A stretch of 64,000 nt of DNA from Actinocorallia populi (GTDB taxonomy: Bacteria; Actinomycetota; Actinomycetes; Streptosporangiales; Streptosporangiaceae), in assembly GCF_002995495.1 (NCBI RefSeq), contig NZ_PVZV01000004.1:62001-126000 (forward strand). Direction: 5' to 3'. This document shows, one piece after another, positions 24,491 to 31,219 of this stretch. A program made the position numbers and the translations under genes. How positions within the stretch are numbered: the first letter of the stretch is position 1; each line of letters opens with the position of its first letter. The notes below the pieces were generated by a model, which was not told where the DNA came from, searched no databases, and was given only the letters and a program-made list of their open reading frames with translations.

Positions 24491-25540
24491 ATGACCCGTA
24501 TAGCCGCCGTCCGCGGCGCGCTGCCGAGGCACCGCTACGCGCAGTCCGAGCTGACCGAGGCCTTCGTCCGGGGCTGGGGGCTGGCGGGCGGGAAGCGGGC
24601 GCTGCTGGAACGGCTGCACCGCAATGTCGGGGTGGACTTCCGGCACCTCGCGTTGCCCGTTCCTCGTTATATTGAAATTTCAGGATTTCGAGAGGCGAAC
24701 GACGCCTATGTCACCGAGGCCCTGGAACTGGGCGCCGAGGCGGCGGGCGCCGCGCTGGCGGCGGCGGGGACCGCGCCCGCCGACGTCGACCTGGTCCTGC
24801 TGACGTCCACGACCGGGGTGGCCGCGCCCTCCCTGGACGCCCGGCTCGTCGAACGGCTCGGGCTGCGCCACGACGTCAAACGCCTGCCGCTGTTCGGGCT
24901 CGGCTGCGCCGCCGGGGCCGCCGGGCTCGCCCGCGTCCACGACTACCTGCGCGGCTGGCCGGAGCACACGGCGCTGCTGCTGTCGGTCGAGCTGTGCTCC
25001 CTGACGCTGCAGCGCGACGACCTGTCCATCGCCAACTTCGTGGGCAGCGCTTTGTTCGGCGACGGCGCGGCCGCGGCCGTGGTGCGCGGCGCGGGCCGCG
25101 CCTCCGGCGGCCCCGCCGTGGTCGCGACCAGGAGCCGCTTCTACCCCGGCACCCAGCACGTGATGGGCTGGCGGGTCTCGGAGAAGGGCTTCCAGGTGAT
25201 GCTGGACCCCGGCATCCCCGACCTCGTCCGCACCCACCTCGCCCGCGACGTGGACGGCTTCCTGTCCGAACACGGCCTGACCGCCAAGGACATCACCGGC
25301 TGGGTCTGCCACCCCGGCGGCCCCAAGGTCCTCGAGGCCATCACCGAGACCCTCGACCTCCCGTCCGACGCCCTCGACGTCACCTGGCGCTCCCTGGCCG
25401 CCAACGGCAACCTGTCGTCCGCGTCCGTCCTGCACGTCCTGCGCGACACCCTCGCCCGGCGCCCCGAACCCGGCGCCTTCGGCCTCCTCCTGGCCCTGGG
25501 CCCCGGCTTCTGCGCCGAACTCGTCCTCCTGCGCTGGTGA
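24491..25540 (+). CDS. Type III polyketide synthase
   Basis: 349 aa from the ATG preceded by CGAGG. Catalytic Cys in LFGLGCAAGAAGLARVHDY, His in GWVCHPGGPKVLEA, Asn in LAANGNLSSASVL. It is an iterative chalcone-synthase-fold enzyme that condenses malonyl-type CoA units on an acyl starter. The next gene is an isoprenylcysteine-methyltransferase-like protein, which parallels srsA-srsB of Streptomyces griseus phenolic-lipid synthesis, so an alkylresorcinol or alkylpyrone product is likely (inference). A short AT-rich codon patch at 24665-24690 is unlike the rest of the gene. Confidence 0.9.
   Translation: MTRIAAVRGALPRHRYAQSELTEAFVRGWGLAGGKRALLERLHRNVGVDFRHLALPVPRYIEISGFREANDAYVTEALELGAEAAGAALAAAGTAPADVDLVLLTSTTGVAAPSLDARLVERLGLRHDVKRLPLFGLGCAAGAAGLARVHDYLRGWPEHTALLLSVELCSLTLQRDDLSIANFVGSALFGDGAAAAVVRGAGRASGGPAVVATRSRFYPGTQHVMGWRVSEKGFQVMLDPGIPDLVRTHLARDVDGFLSEHGLTAKDITGWVCHPGGPKVLEAITETLDLPSDALDVTWRSLAANGNLSSASVLHVLRDTLARRPEPGAFGLLLALGPGFCAELVLLRW
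24667..24681. promoter_or_regulatory. AT-rich motif inside the type III PKS gene (copy 2)
   Basis: TTATATTGAAATTTC, including the perfect palindrome TGAAATTTCA, encodes part of RYIEISGF with codons (TAT, ATT, GAA, TCA, TTT) otherwise rare here. It matches the promoter copy at 24359-24373, so codon choice may be constrained by a DNA-binding site. Confidence 0.4.
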
Positions 25541-26088
25541 CCGCCGTGTCCCCCTGGTACACCGCCCTGGTGCTCCTCATCGCGGCCGAACGCCTGGTCG
25601 AACTGGCCGTGGCCCGCGCCAACACCCGCTGGAGCCTGGCCCGGGGCGGCGTCATCACCGGCGGCGCCCACTACCCCCTGTTCGCCCTCCTGCACACCGC
25701 ACTCCTCGCCGGCTGCCTCCTGGAGCCGCCCCTGGCGCACCGCCCCTTCATCCCCGCCCTGGCCTGGCCCATGCTCGCCCTGGTCCTGGCCGCCCAGGCC
25801 CTCCGCTGGTGGTGCATCCACACCCTCGGCCGCCAGTGGAACACCCGCATCGTCGTCGTCCCCGGCCTCCCCCGCGTCACCCGAGGCCCCTACCGCCTCC
25901 CCTGGCTCCCCCACCCCAACTACCTGGCCGTGGCCCTGGAAGGCCTCGCCCTCCCCCTCATCCACACCGCCTGGCTCACCGCCCTCACCTTCACCCTCCT
26001 CAACACCGCCCTCCTCACCCTCCGCATCCGCCACGAATCCCGAGCCCTCCACCTCCACCTCACCCGCCCCACCCCCGAACACACCTGA
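25537..26088 (+). CDS. Isoprenylcysteine carboxyl methyltransferase-like membrane protein (srsB-like)
   Basis: 183 aa from a GTG overlapping the PKS stop (GTGA). Four to five membrane helices; the ICMT signature is near the C-terminus: GPYRLPWLPHPNYLAVALEG, with the conserved His-Pro-Asn-Tyr and downstream Glu, and RIRHESRAL. Bacterial members next to type III PKS genes O-methylate polyketide phenols at the membrane. The third gene of the classical srs operon, a flavin hydroxylase, is not adjacent. Third codon positions are almost entirely C. Confidence 0.85.
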   Translation: MTAVSPWYTALVLLIAAERLVELAVARANTRWSLARGGVITGGAHYPLFALLHTALLAGCLLEPPLAHRPFIPALAWPMLALVLAAQALRWWCIHTLGRQWNTRIVVVPGLPRVTRGPYRLPWLPHPNYLAVALEGLALPLIHTAWLTALTFTLLNTALLTLRIRHESRALHLHLTRPTPEHT

Positions 26089-26132
26089 CCGCCGACCCCC
26101 TCCAGGGCGGCCGGCGGTTCGAACGGGCGGGA

Positions 26133-26519
26133 TCAGTAACTTCGCAGTACCTCGTTGAGCCCGTCACGGGCTCTGATCTCACGAACGACGAGAGGCTCAC
26201 TGCGTCCGAGCACCGCCCGCCGTGCGATCTCGGACGGCGGCGGCACGACGCCCCCGCCCAGCAGGAGCGCTTCGGCCAGAACGGTGCGTACGCCCTGCTC
26301 GCCGGAGACGAAGCCGCCCACGGCCCAGCCGTGGGTCTCGTTCCAGACCAGCGCCCTGCCACCGGTGACGATCGTCGCGTCGACGGGCTGGCAGGGATCG
26401 AGCCAGAGCCGGTCGACGGCGACGCCGTGCAGGGACAGCTCTCTGGCGACTGCGGTGATGTAGCCCCGGGACTCGTCGACCTCGGGATCGGGATGGGGGT
26501 GCGGGATCTTCTCGGTCAT
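26133..26519 (-). CDS. DUF6292 family protein
   Basis: 128 aa with AGAGG before the ATG. Pattern SRGYITAVARELSLHGVAVD near the start, DPCQPVDATIVTGG, then RALVWNETHGWAVGGFVSGE. This fits DUF6292, a small actinomycete family of unknown function often near XRE or GntR regulators. No membrane segment or signal peptide. Confidence 0.7.
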   Translation of the reverse strand: MTEKIPHPHPDPEVDESRGYITAVARELSLHGVAVDRLWLDPCQPVDATIVTGGRALVWNETHGWAVGGFVSGEQGVRTVLAEALLLGGGVVPPPSEIARRAVLGRSEPLVVREIRARDGLNEVLRSY

Positions 26520-26664
26520 GCGGGCGCCTCTCTGCGGGATAAGAAGCCAGACCTAGAAGGAAAGATACAACTGTCCCGATTGTCCGTCTATATCCTCCAA
26601 TAAGTGTTTTTTGTGATTCGTTTTTGTTCTTAAGAGGGTTATTTGGCGAATGTGGGAGGGGGGG

Positions 26665-26773
26665 CCGAAAGGCCGGGTGGGATCCCGTCCCGCAAAGTCG
26701 GGGTCTCGCGTTTCGGCGGAGGGGCCGCGGCTCCCGCGTGCCTTGGCCGCCCCGCCTCCATCCGGCCTTTCGG
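26665..26773. repeat. Long-range perfect 12-bp inverted repeat
   Basis: CCGAAAGGCCGG (26665-26676) and CCGGCCTTTCGG (26762-26773) are exact reverse complements 85 bp apart. The first arm lies in GGCC-GAAA-GGCC, a potential tetraloop hairpin by itself. Further partly complementary G/C runs lie between. On the minus strand it follows the 32-aa ORF, so it might be a terminator or a structured leader for the DUF6292 gene. Confidence 0.5.
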
Positions 26774-26815
26774 TGCTCTCGTCCCCTCCGGTGCGAAGCG
26801 AGCCGATGCCGGGGC

Positions 26816-26914
26816 CTATCGGCGGTCGATCTTGAGTTCGGCGCGGAGGGTGGGCTCCTCCTCGGAGAGGTCGAGGTGGCCCACCTCCTCCTGGCTCGCT
26901 TCCCTGTTGCTCAC
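26816..26914 (-). CDS. Small acidic peptide of 32 aa
   Basis: GTG start at 26914, TAG stop at 26816. A strong ribosome site, GAGGAGAAAGG, precedes the start. The peptide begins MSNREASQEEVGHLDLSEEE and ends LRAELKIDRR; 9 Glu/Asp in the first 24 residues, a basic C-terminus, no Cys. I do not recognise a family. Codon third positions are biased towards G/C as in real genes. It could be a regulatory or precursor peptide, or the start of something lost; expression would have to be shown. Confidence 0.45.
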   Translation of the reverse strand: MSNREASQEEVGHLDLSEEEPTLRAELKIDRR

Positions 26915-27024
26915 GTGCCTTTCTCCTCGTTCGGCGGTCGTCGGCGGCAGGCCGTCCTGGCCTGGGTCTGGTCCGGCCGGATCGATCTGTCAATCTGTCC
27001 TTGATTTTGCCTCATCCCACCTAT

Positions 27025-27120
27025 ACCAACAAGTGGTCTGTGCCAAACTCCTTCCTGGGTAGGCATGTCAGACCTCTCCTTCGGGTATCCAGGTAGGGAG
27101 ATGCCTGAGGTCCGGCATGC
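27025..27120. promoter_or_regulatory. Inverted repeats upstream of the GntR gene
   Basis: ACCA-ACAAG-TGGT lies at 27025-27037. A larger pair, GCATGTCAGACCTC (27063-27076) and GAGGTCCGGCATGC (27107-27120), matches at 12 of 14 positions across a 30-bp spacer. Either could bind the GntR protein; the larger one could also fold in the mRNA. Confidence 0.4.
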
Positions 27121-27155
27121 CGGCGCTGAGTGGTTCCGAGTGGAGGAGGGGATGG

Positions 27156-28007
27156 ATGGCCAGGCACGCCAAGTGGCGCGAAGTCGCGGAGGACCTGCGC
27201 AGGCGCATCGAGGCCGGCGAGTTCAACGTGAAGACGGGGCGGGCCCAGCTGCCCAAGGAGCTGGACCTCCAGGGCCACTACGACGCCTCCCGCAACACGG
27301 TCCGCGACGCCCTCCGGTGGCTGGCCGATCAGCGCGTGGTGGAGACCGAGGCGGGCAAGGGCACCTTCGTGCTCTTCCGGCCGGAACCGTTCCACGTGAC
27401 GTTGTCGGCGCGCCGCCTGATCCCCGGTGAGGAGAACGAGATCACCGTTCCGGGCGGCGGCGAGGGCGTGGACTACAGCAAGGACGCCTCGGTCCAGGGC
27501 CGCGTCCCCTTCGACACCGAACCCCGGGTCGAGGTGCAGTTCGCCTCCGGGCAGGTGGCTCATTGGCTCGGGCTGCCACCGGAGAGCCAGGTCGTCCTGC
27601 GGCACCAGACACGGTCCATCGAGGACAAGCCCTGGTCGCTGCAGACCTCCTACTACCCGCTCGAATTCGTCACCAAAGGGGCGGTCAAACTGCTGGAGGC
27701 CAAGGACATCCCGCAGGGGGTGGTGGCCTACCTGGGGGAGACCGACCTCAAGATCACCCAGGCCGGCTACCACGACGAGATCAACGTCCGTCCGCCGAAT
27801 CCGGCGGAGGCCGACTTCTTCGGGCTTCCGGAGACGGGTTCGGTTCCCGTTTATGAAACTTTCCGCACCGCCTACGACCAGCACGGCAATGCTTTCCGTT
27901 TCACTGTTACGATATGGCCCTCAGACCGTAACCGTCTCCATTACAACGTCGGCAGAGTCCCCCCGCGAGTGATCGACGAGCCTGGTCAGGCGAGTTCCGA
28001 AGGCTGA
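27156..28007 (+). CDS. GntR-family regulator with UTRA domain (HutC type)
   Basis: 283 aa from the ATG (MARHAKWREVAEDLRRRIEA) with GGAGG upstream. Winged helix: DASRNTVRDALRWLADQRVV, wing ETEAGKGTFVLF. Residues ~115-280 form the UTRA ligand-binding domain (VEVQFASGQVAHWLGLPPES, RSIEDKPWSLQTSYYP). Regulators of this type sense small molecules, and many sit in mobile or integrative-element control regions of actinomycetes. An upstream in-frame start adds 13 residues but lacks a ribosome site. Confidence 0.88.
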   Translation: MARHAKWREVAEDLRRRIEAGEFNVKTGRAQLPKELDLQGHYDASRNTVRDALRWLADQRVVETEAGKGTFVLFRPEPFHVTLSARRLIPGEENEITVPGGGEGVDYSKDASVQGRVPFDTEPRVEVQFASGQVAHWLGLPPESQVVLRHQTRSIEDKPWSLQTSYYPLEFVTKGAVKLLEAKDIPQGVVAYLGETDLKITQAGYHDEINVRPPNPAEADFFGLPETGSVPVYETFRTAYDQHGNAFRFTVTIWPSDRNRLHYNVGRVPPRVIDEPGQASSEG

Positions 28008-28020
28008 CCCTGTCCGTTGT

Positions 28021-28061
28021 CCTCTTTCTCGAAGACGAGAAGAGGCTCGATCGCTTTTTTT
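28021..28061 (+). terminator. Hairpin with U7 tail in the GntR-GNAT gap
   Basis: CCTCTTTCTCG (28021-28031) pairs with CGAGAAGAGG (28036-28045) with one bulged T and an AAGA loop; a run of seven T follows at 28055-28061, just 6 bp before the GNAT start codon. A T tract is rare at this GC content. It could end GntR transcription or attenuate GNAT expression. Confidence 0.5.
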
Positions 28062-28067
28062 GGGAAA

Positions 28068-28697
28068 ATGGCTGAACCATTTGTGCTCCGTCTCGCGACC
28101 GACGATGACGTCGAAGAGATCACCAGGCTCATCGACGAGACGGGAAGCTGGCTGCGCGACAAGATCGGCACCGACCAGTGGAACCGGCCGTGGCCCGACG
28201 AGGCCGCCCGGAACGCCAGGGTCCGCGACGGGGTGGCGCGGGGGCGGACCTGGCTGCTGCGGGACGGCGGGACCCTGGTGGCGAGCGTCACCGTCGAGGT
28301 GTCGGGCACACCCGGGCTGTGGACGGAGCGGGAGCTGCGGGTTCCGGCGGTCTACCTGCACCGGCTGGTGGTCGACCGCCACTACAAGGGGATGCGGATC
28401 GGAGAGTTCCTGATCGGCAGGGGCGCGCAGCGCGGTCTGCTGGAGAGGCCGTCGGCGAGAGAACTGCGCATCGACACCTGGAGCACCAACGACAGGCTCC
28501 ACGAGTACTACATCGGCCTCGGCTTCTCCAAGATCCACGGTATTCGCGTCACCGAGGACGAGACGCCCTCAGGCCAGCTTCTCAGCAAGCCCATCAGGGA
28601 CGTGCGCCCGTGTGAGGAGCTGGCCGGAATCCTCCACGTGCAGGAGGAGGGCGGGCCGGCGCGTGCCGAGCAGGCAGAGCCAGCCGGTCAGCTCTGA
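28068..28697 (+). CDS. GNAT-family N-acetyltransferase
   Basis: 209 aa from the ATG at 28068. Residues 5-180 form the GNAT fold: LRLATDDDVEEITRLIDETG, VYLHRLVVDRHYKGMRIGEF (motif A, acetyl-CoA pyrophosphate loop in variant form YKGMRIG), LRIDTWSTNDRLHEYYIGLG. The substrate is unknown. The last ~40 residues continue past the usual fold end and overlap the 3' end of the convergent cyclase-like gene by 129 bp, so the native stop may have been lost. Confidence 0.82.
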   Translation: MAEPFVLRLATDDDVEEITRLIDETGSWLRDKIGTDQWNRPWPDEAARNARVRDGVARGRTWLLRDGGTLVASVTVEVSGTPGLWTERELRVPAVYLHRLVVDRHYKGMRIGEFLIGRGAQRGLLERPSARELRIDTWSTNDRLHEYYIGLGFSKIHGIRVTEDETPSGQLLSKPIRDVRPCEELAGILHVQEEGGPARAEQAEPAGQL

Positions 28698-29591
28698 CTC
28701 CTTCACGCGGGCGGCGATCGGCCGGTAGGCCTCGGGCCCCAGTCCGTCCAGGGAGTGCTTGATGATCGTCTCGTAGACCAGTACGGAGGCGATGAACGTC
28801 AGGTCGGCGCCGACCCTGCGCTGCTCGTTCTTGGCGGGCGCGGCGTCCAGGAGCCGCGCGGCGTGGATGACCGCCTCGCCGCGCACCGCGTTCCAGGCGG
28901 ATCGCACCGGGCCCACGTGCAGGACCACCCGCAGCTGGATCCGCGTGCCCTCCGTCGCCTGCCGGTTGTGCTCGTCCAGGAACTCGGCCAGAGGCAGGAG
29001 GAAGGGGCTCAGCGCACGCTCGGTGGGGGTGTGCAGGGGCAGGACCAGCAGGATGCCGTCGCCCCTGTCCTCCTGGTGGCAGTGCGACCAGGAGATGCCG
29101 GCCCGGGCGCAGGCCCGGCGGGCGCTCTCGTACATGGCGTCGTGGACCACGGCCCGGTCGGCGTCGGTGCGGCGCGGGGAGCCGAAGCCCACGATGTCCA
29201 GGAACAGGATCGATGCGGGCTGGCCGGTGAAGTGCGGCCGCGTTCCCCGGCGCCGGCCGCCCGGGAAGGCGGCGTGGCCGAGGGCGTTGACGAACGACAG
29301 GATCATGACGTCCATCAGCTGGCGGATCTCCTCGGTGGACGTGGCGAGTTCGGCGCCTCTGCGGACCAGGGTGAACTGGAGCCAGGCGAAGGGGCCGAGG
29401 CAGGCTGTGCCCCACAGCAGGACCAGGCACAGGACCGGGACCGCCGGCCAGGGCTCCCGCACGACGGCGCCTCCGAAGAAGGCGGCGCCGTGGGTGAGGG
29501 CGACCGCGGTCAGCACCCGCGTCCGCCGCCGTGCCCGCCCCTCGCCGGACCTGGTGGGACCGGCCTGTCGGCCTGCTCTGTGTTCCCCCAT
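28569..29591 (-). CDS. Membrane protein with class III nucleotidyl cyclase-like domain
   Basis: 340 aa from the ATG at 29591. Two hydrophobic segments near residues 25-75 (VLTAVALTHGAAFFGGAVV, PVLCLVLLWGTACLGPFAW), then a cyclase-homology region: ASILFLDIVGFGSPRRTD with the first metal Asp, EDRGDGILLVLP with the second, LRVVLHVGPV, and VRGEAVIHAARLLDAA. In active class III cyclases the last segment has Asn in VNxAARL; here that place is Ile, so catalysis is doubtful although both metal Asp remain. It could be a degenerate sensor or signalling partner. An extended start to 29654 would run into the operator palindrome. Confidence 0.65.
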   Translation of the reverse strand: MGEHRAGRQAGPTRSGEGRARRRTRVLTAVALTHGAAFFGGAVVREPWPAVPVLCLVLLWGTACLGPFAWLQFTLVRRGAELATSTEEIRQLMDVMILSFVNALGHAAFPGGRRRGTRPHFTGQPASILFLDIVGFGSPRRTDADRAVVHDAMYESARRACARAGISWSHCHQEDRGDGILLVLPLHTPTERALSPFLLPLAEFLDEHNRQATEGTRIQLRVVLHVGPVRSAWNAVRGEAVIHAARLLDAAPAKNEQRRVGADLTFIASVLVYETIIKHSLDGLGPEAYRPIAARVKESELTGWLCLLGTRRPALLLHVEDSGQLLTRAHVPDGLAEKLA

Positions 29592-29648
29592 GACGTGGAT
29601 TCCTTCCCGGACGTGTCCCGCCTTTGAACCGAACGACAGGCGGGCTTG

Positions 29649-29678
29649 ATGCATCCATCATGCATATGATGTATGCAT
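29649..29678. promoter_or_regulatory. 30-bp near-perfect palindrome upstream of the cyclase-like gene
   Basis: Arms of 13 bp with one mismatch (ATGCATCCATCAT / ATGATGTATGCAT) around GCAT, 58 bp upstream of the start. It is AT-rich against a GC-rich background. A dimeric repressor site is the simplest reading; the RHH-like protein encoded 160 bp away is one candidate binder. Confidence 0.65.
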
Positions 29679-29837
29679 AAAAAGCATGTTCTGTGACACT
29701 TATAGATGAGTAACTGAGCGGAAGCCGGGGGTTTGCTTGTCCAGGATGTGGCAACAAGACATACTGAGCGTGCCTATGCTCCGCGGTCAGCTTGCTGACG
29801 GGCAGAGATGAACCAGTGCCAGGGCGAAGGAGACCGC

Positions 29838-30065
29838 ATGTCCAAGGCCGAGACGTCCATCAAGGAACGGATCACGGTCAACCTGACGCCCAAGACGACG
29901 CTGGCGCTCGACGAGCTCGTCAAGCGGAGCGGGGACACCAAGACCGACACGATCAACCGGGCTCTGCAGCTCTACGAGTTCCTCGACGGCGTCATCCGGG
30001 ACGGCGGCAAGGTCTACGTGCAGGAGCCGGGCTCGGACGAGCCGGAGCGGGTGCGCTTCCTGTGA
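29838..30065 (+). CDS. Small ribbon-helix-helix-like (CopG-type) protein
   Basis: 75 aa with AAGGAGA before the ATG. After a short tail, ERITVNLTPKTTLALDELVK could be the beta strand and helix 1, and SGDTKTDTINRALQLYEFL helix 2 of an RHH domain, as in antitoxins and plasmid repressors. The C-terminal tail (VYVQEPGSDEPERVRFL) may contact a partner. No toxin gene is adjacent, so a stand-alone regulator is more likely. Confidence 0.65.
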   Translation: MSKAETSIKERITVNLTPKTTLALDELVKRSGDTKTDTINRALQLYEFLDGVIRDGGKVYVQEPGSDEPERVRFL

Positions 30066-30130
30066 CGTGCTGAGCTCTCCCGCCGGGGAGGCCGCTTGGC
30101 GGCGCATACCCTGGGTGGACGGGAGGTGCC

Positions 30131-30490
30131 ATGGGCAGGCAGATCACCTATCGCCGCGTGCAGGAGGGGGCGTCGGCCCGCGACGGCAGGCGGGTGCTCG
30201 TCGACAGGGTCTGGCCGCGGGGCGTGAGCAAGGAGAAGGCGCGCCTCGACGAGTGGCTGAAGGACGTCGCGCCCTCGACCGAGTTGCGGCGCTGGTACGG
30301 CCATGATCCGGAGAAGTTCGCCGAGTTCCGTCGCCGCTACCTGAAGGAGCTCCACGACGCGGGCCATCGCGAGGCCGTCGACCATCTGCGGGATCTCGCG
30401 GGCCGCCGGCGCGTCACGCTGCTGACCGCCACCCGCGACGTGGAGCACAGCCAGGCGGCCGTCCTCGCGGAGTGGCTGAATTCTGGCTAG
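30131..30490 (+). CDS. DUF488 family protein
   Basis: 119 aa with GGGAGG before the ATG. Signature RRVLVDRVWPRGVSKEKARLD, then WLKDVAPSTELRRWYGHDPE, then RVTLLTATRDVEHSQAAVLAE. This is the compact DUF488 family (YeaO-like); the molecular role is unknown. Members frequently occur near stress genes. Confidence 0.88.
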   Translation: MGRQITYRRVQEGASARDGRRVLVDRVWPRGVSKEKARLDEWLKDVAPSTELRRWYGHDPEKFAEFRRRYLKELHDAGHREAVDHLRDLAGRRRVTLLTATRDVEHSQAAVLAEWLNSG

Positions 30491-30586
30491 TTATCCCCTT
30501 TTTGTGTGTTTTGTCCGGTTGGGTGGGGCCGCAGTGGGGACGGAGACCCCAGAGACCTGTTCGAACACGGCGAAAGGGGAGAGCAC

Positions 30587-30988
30587 ATGTCCGTCACCAG
30601 GATGCTGGAGACCTACCCGGCCACGATCAACATGGACCGGAAGGCGATCGCCGACACGGTGGAGATCCTTCTGGAGTGCTCGCAGGCGTGCACGGCCTGC
30701 GCCGACGCCTGCCTCAGCGAGCAGGACGTCGCCGACCTCGCCAAGTGCATCCGCACCGACCTGGACTGCGCCGACATCTGCGACACCACCGCCCGCGTCC
30801 TGTCGCGCCACACCGGCTACGACGCCAACATCACCCGCGCCCAGCTCCAGGCCTGTGCGCAGGCATGCTCGGCCTGCGCGACCGAGTGCGAGCGGCACGC
30901 CGGCCACCACGAGCACTGCCGGGCCTGCGCCGAGGTCTGCCGCCGCTGCGCGGAGGCATGCCGGGGGCTCCTGGCGAAAATGAGCTGA
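30587..30988 (+). CDS. Cys-rich four-helix-bundle copper-binding protein (Csp/DUF326 type)
   Basis: 133 aa from the ATG preceded by AAAGGGGA. Many Cys in CxxxC/CxxCxxxC spacing along helices: LECSQACTACADAC, CIRTDLDCADICD, QACAQACSACATECERH, HCRACAEVCRRCAEAC. This is the pattern of copper storage proteins, whose Cys point into the bundle core and bind multiple Cu(I). No Tat or Sec signal is present, so it is the cytosolic (Csp3-like) form. Confidence 0.88.
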   Translation: MSVTRMLETYPATINMDRKAIADTVEILLECSQACTACADACLSEQDVADLAKCIRTDLDCADICDTTARVLSRHTGYDANITRAQLQACAQACSACATECERHAGHHEHCRACAEVCRRCAEACRGLLAKMS

Positions 30989-31000
30989 CCGGGGGGCGGT

Positions 31001-31219
31001 TCACTCGGCCCCGCCGGGTCCGGTGGGGTCGATCGCGGTCTCGGGGCGTTCGTGTCGTTCCCAGAGGACCGATCTGCGGTCGCGGAATTCGCGCGGGGTG
31101 CGCTTCGCCGGGTCGGAGTGGATCACGGTTCGGCGGGTGCGCAGGCCGAATCCGACCACATGGCCGAGATAGAGGCCCAGCAGAAAGGTGGCCGTGATGA
31201 CGGCCAGAATGGTGATCAT
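31001..31219 (-). CDS. Small single-TM protein, paralog of the upstream gene
   Basis: 72 aa. Membrane helix at 1-27 (ITILAVITATFLLGLYLGHVVG), then a basic-polar tail with GLRTRRTVIHSD. Its N-terminal 35 residues align with those of 31216-31602 (VLTFGIRTRKTTFHD). The start overlaps the stop of that gene (ATGA). Function unknown; both have the same orientation and probably form one operon. Confidence 0.6.
   Translation of the reverse strand: MITILAVITATFLLGLYLGHVVGFGLRTRRTVIHSDPAKRTPREFRDRRSVLWERHERPETAIDPTGPGGAE

Larger units (their letters stand above)
26520..27155. other. 636-bp control region between DUF6292 and GntR genes
   Basis: Contents: an AT-rich stretch (26560-26650) that likely holds the DUF6292 promoter; a GC-rich block with a long inverted repeat (26665-26773); one probable 32-codon gene on the minus strand (26816-26914); and a divergent segment (26985-27120) with TTGACA on the minus strand at 26988-26993 and two inverted repeats in front of the GntR gene. 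Confidence 0.6.

Noticed and set aside
26553-26993. 146-codon minus-strand frame in the GntR control region
   Set aside because: Composition is Pro/Arg/Gly-rich with no motif, and the better-supported 32-codon gene in another frame overlaps it.
29838-30490. Toxin-antitoxin pair of the RHH-like and DUF488 genes
   Set aside because: A 65-bp gap, separate ribosome sites and no link of DUF488 to known toxins make a TA module unlikely.
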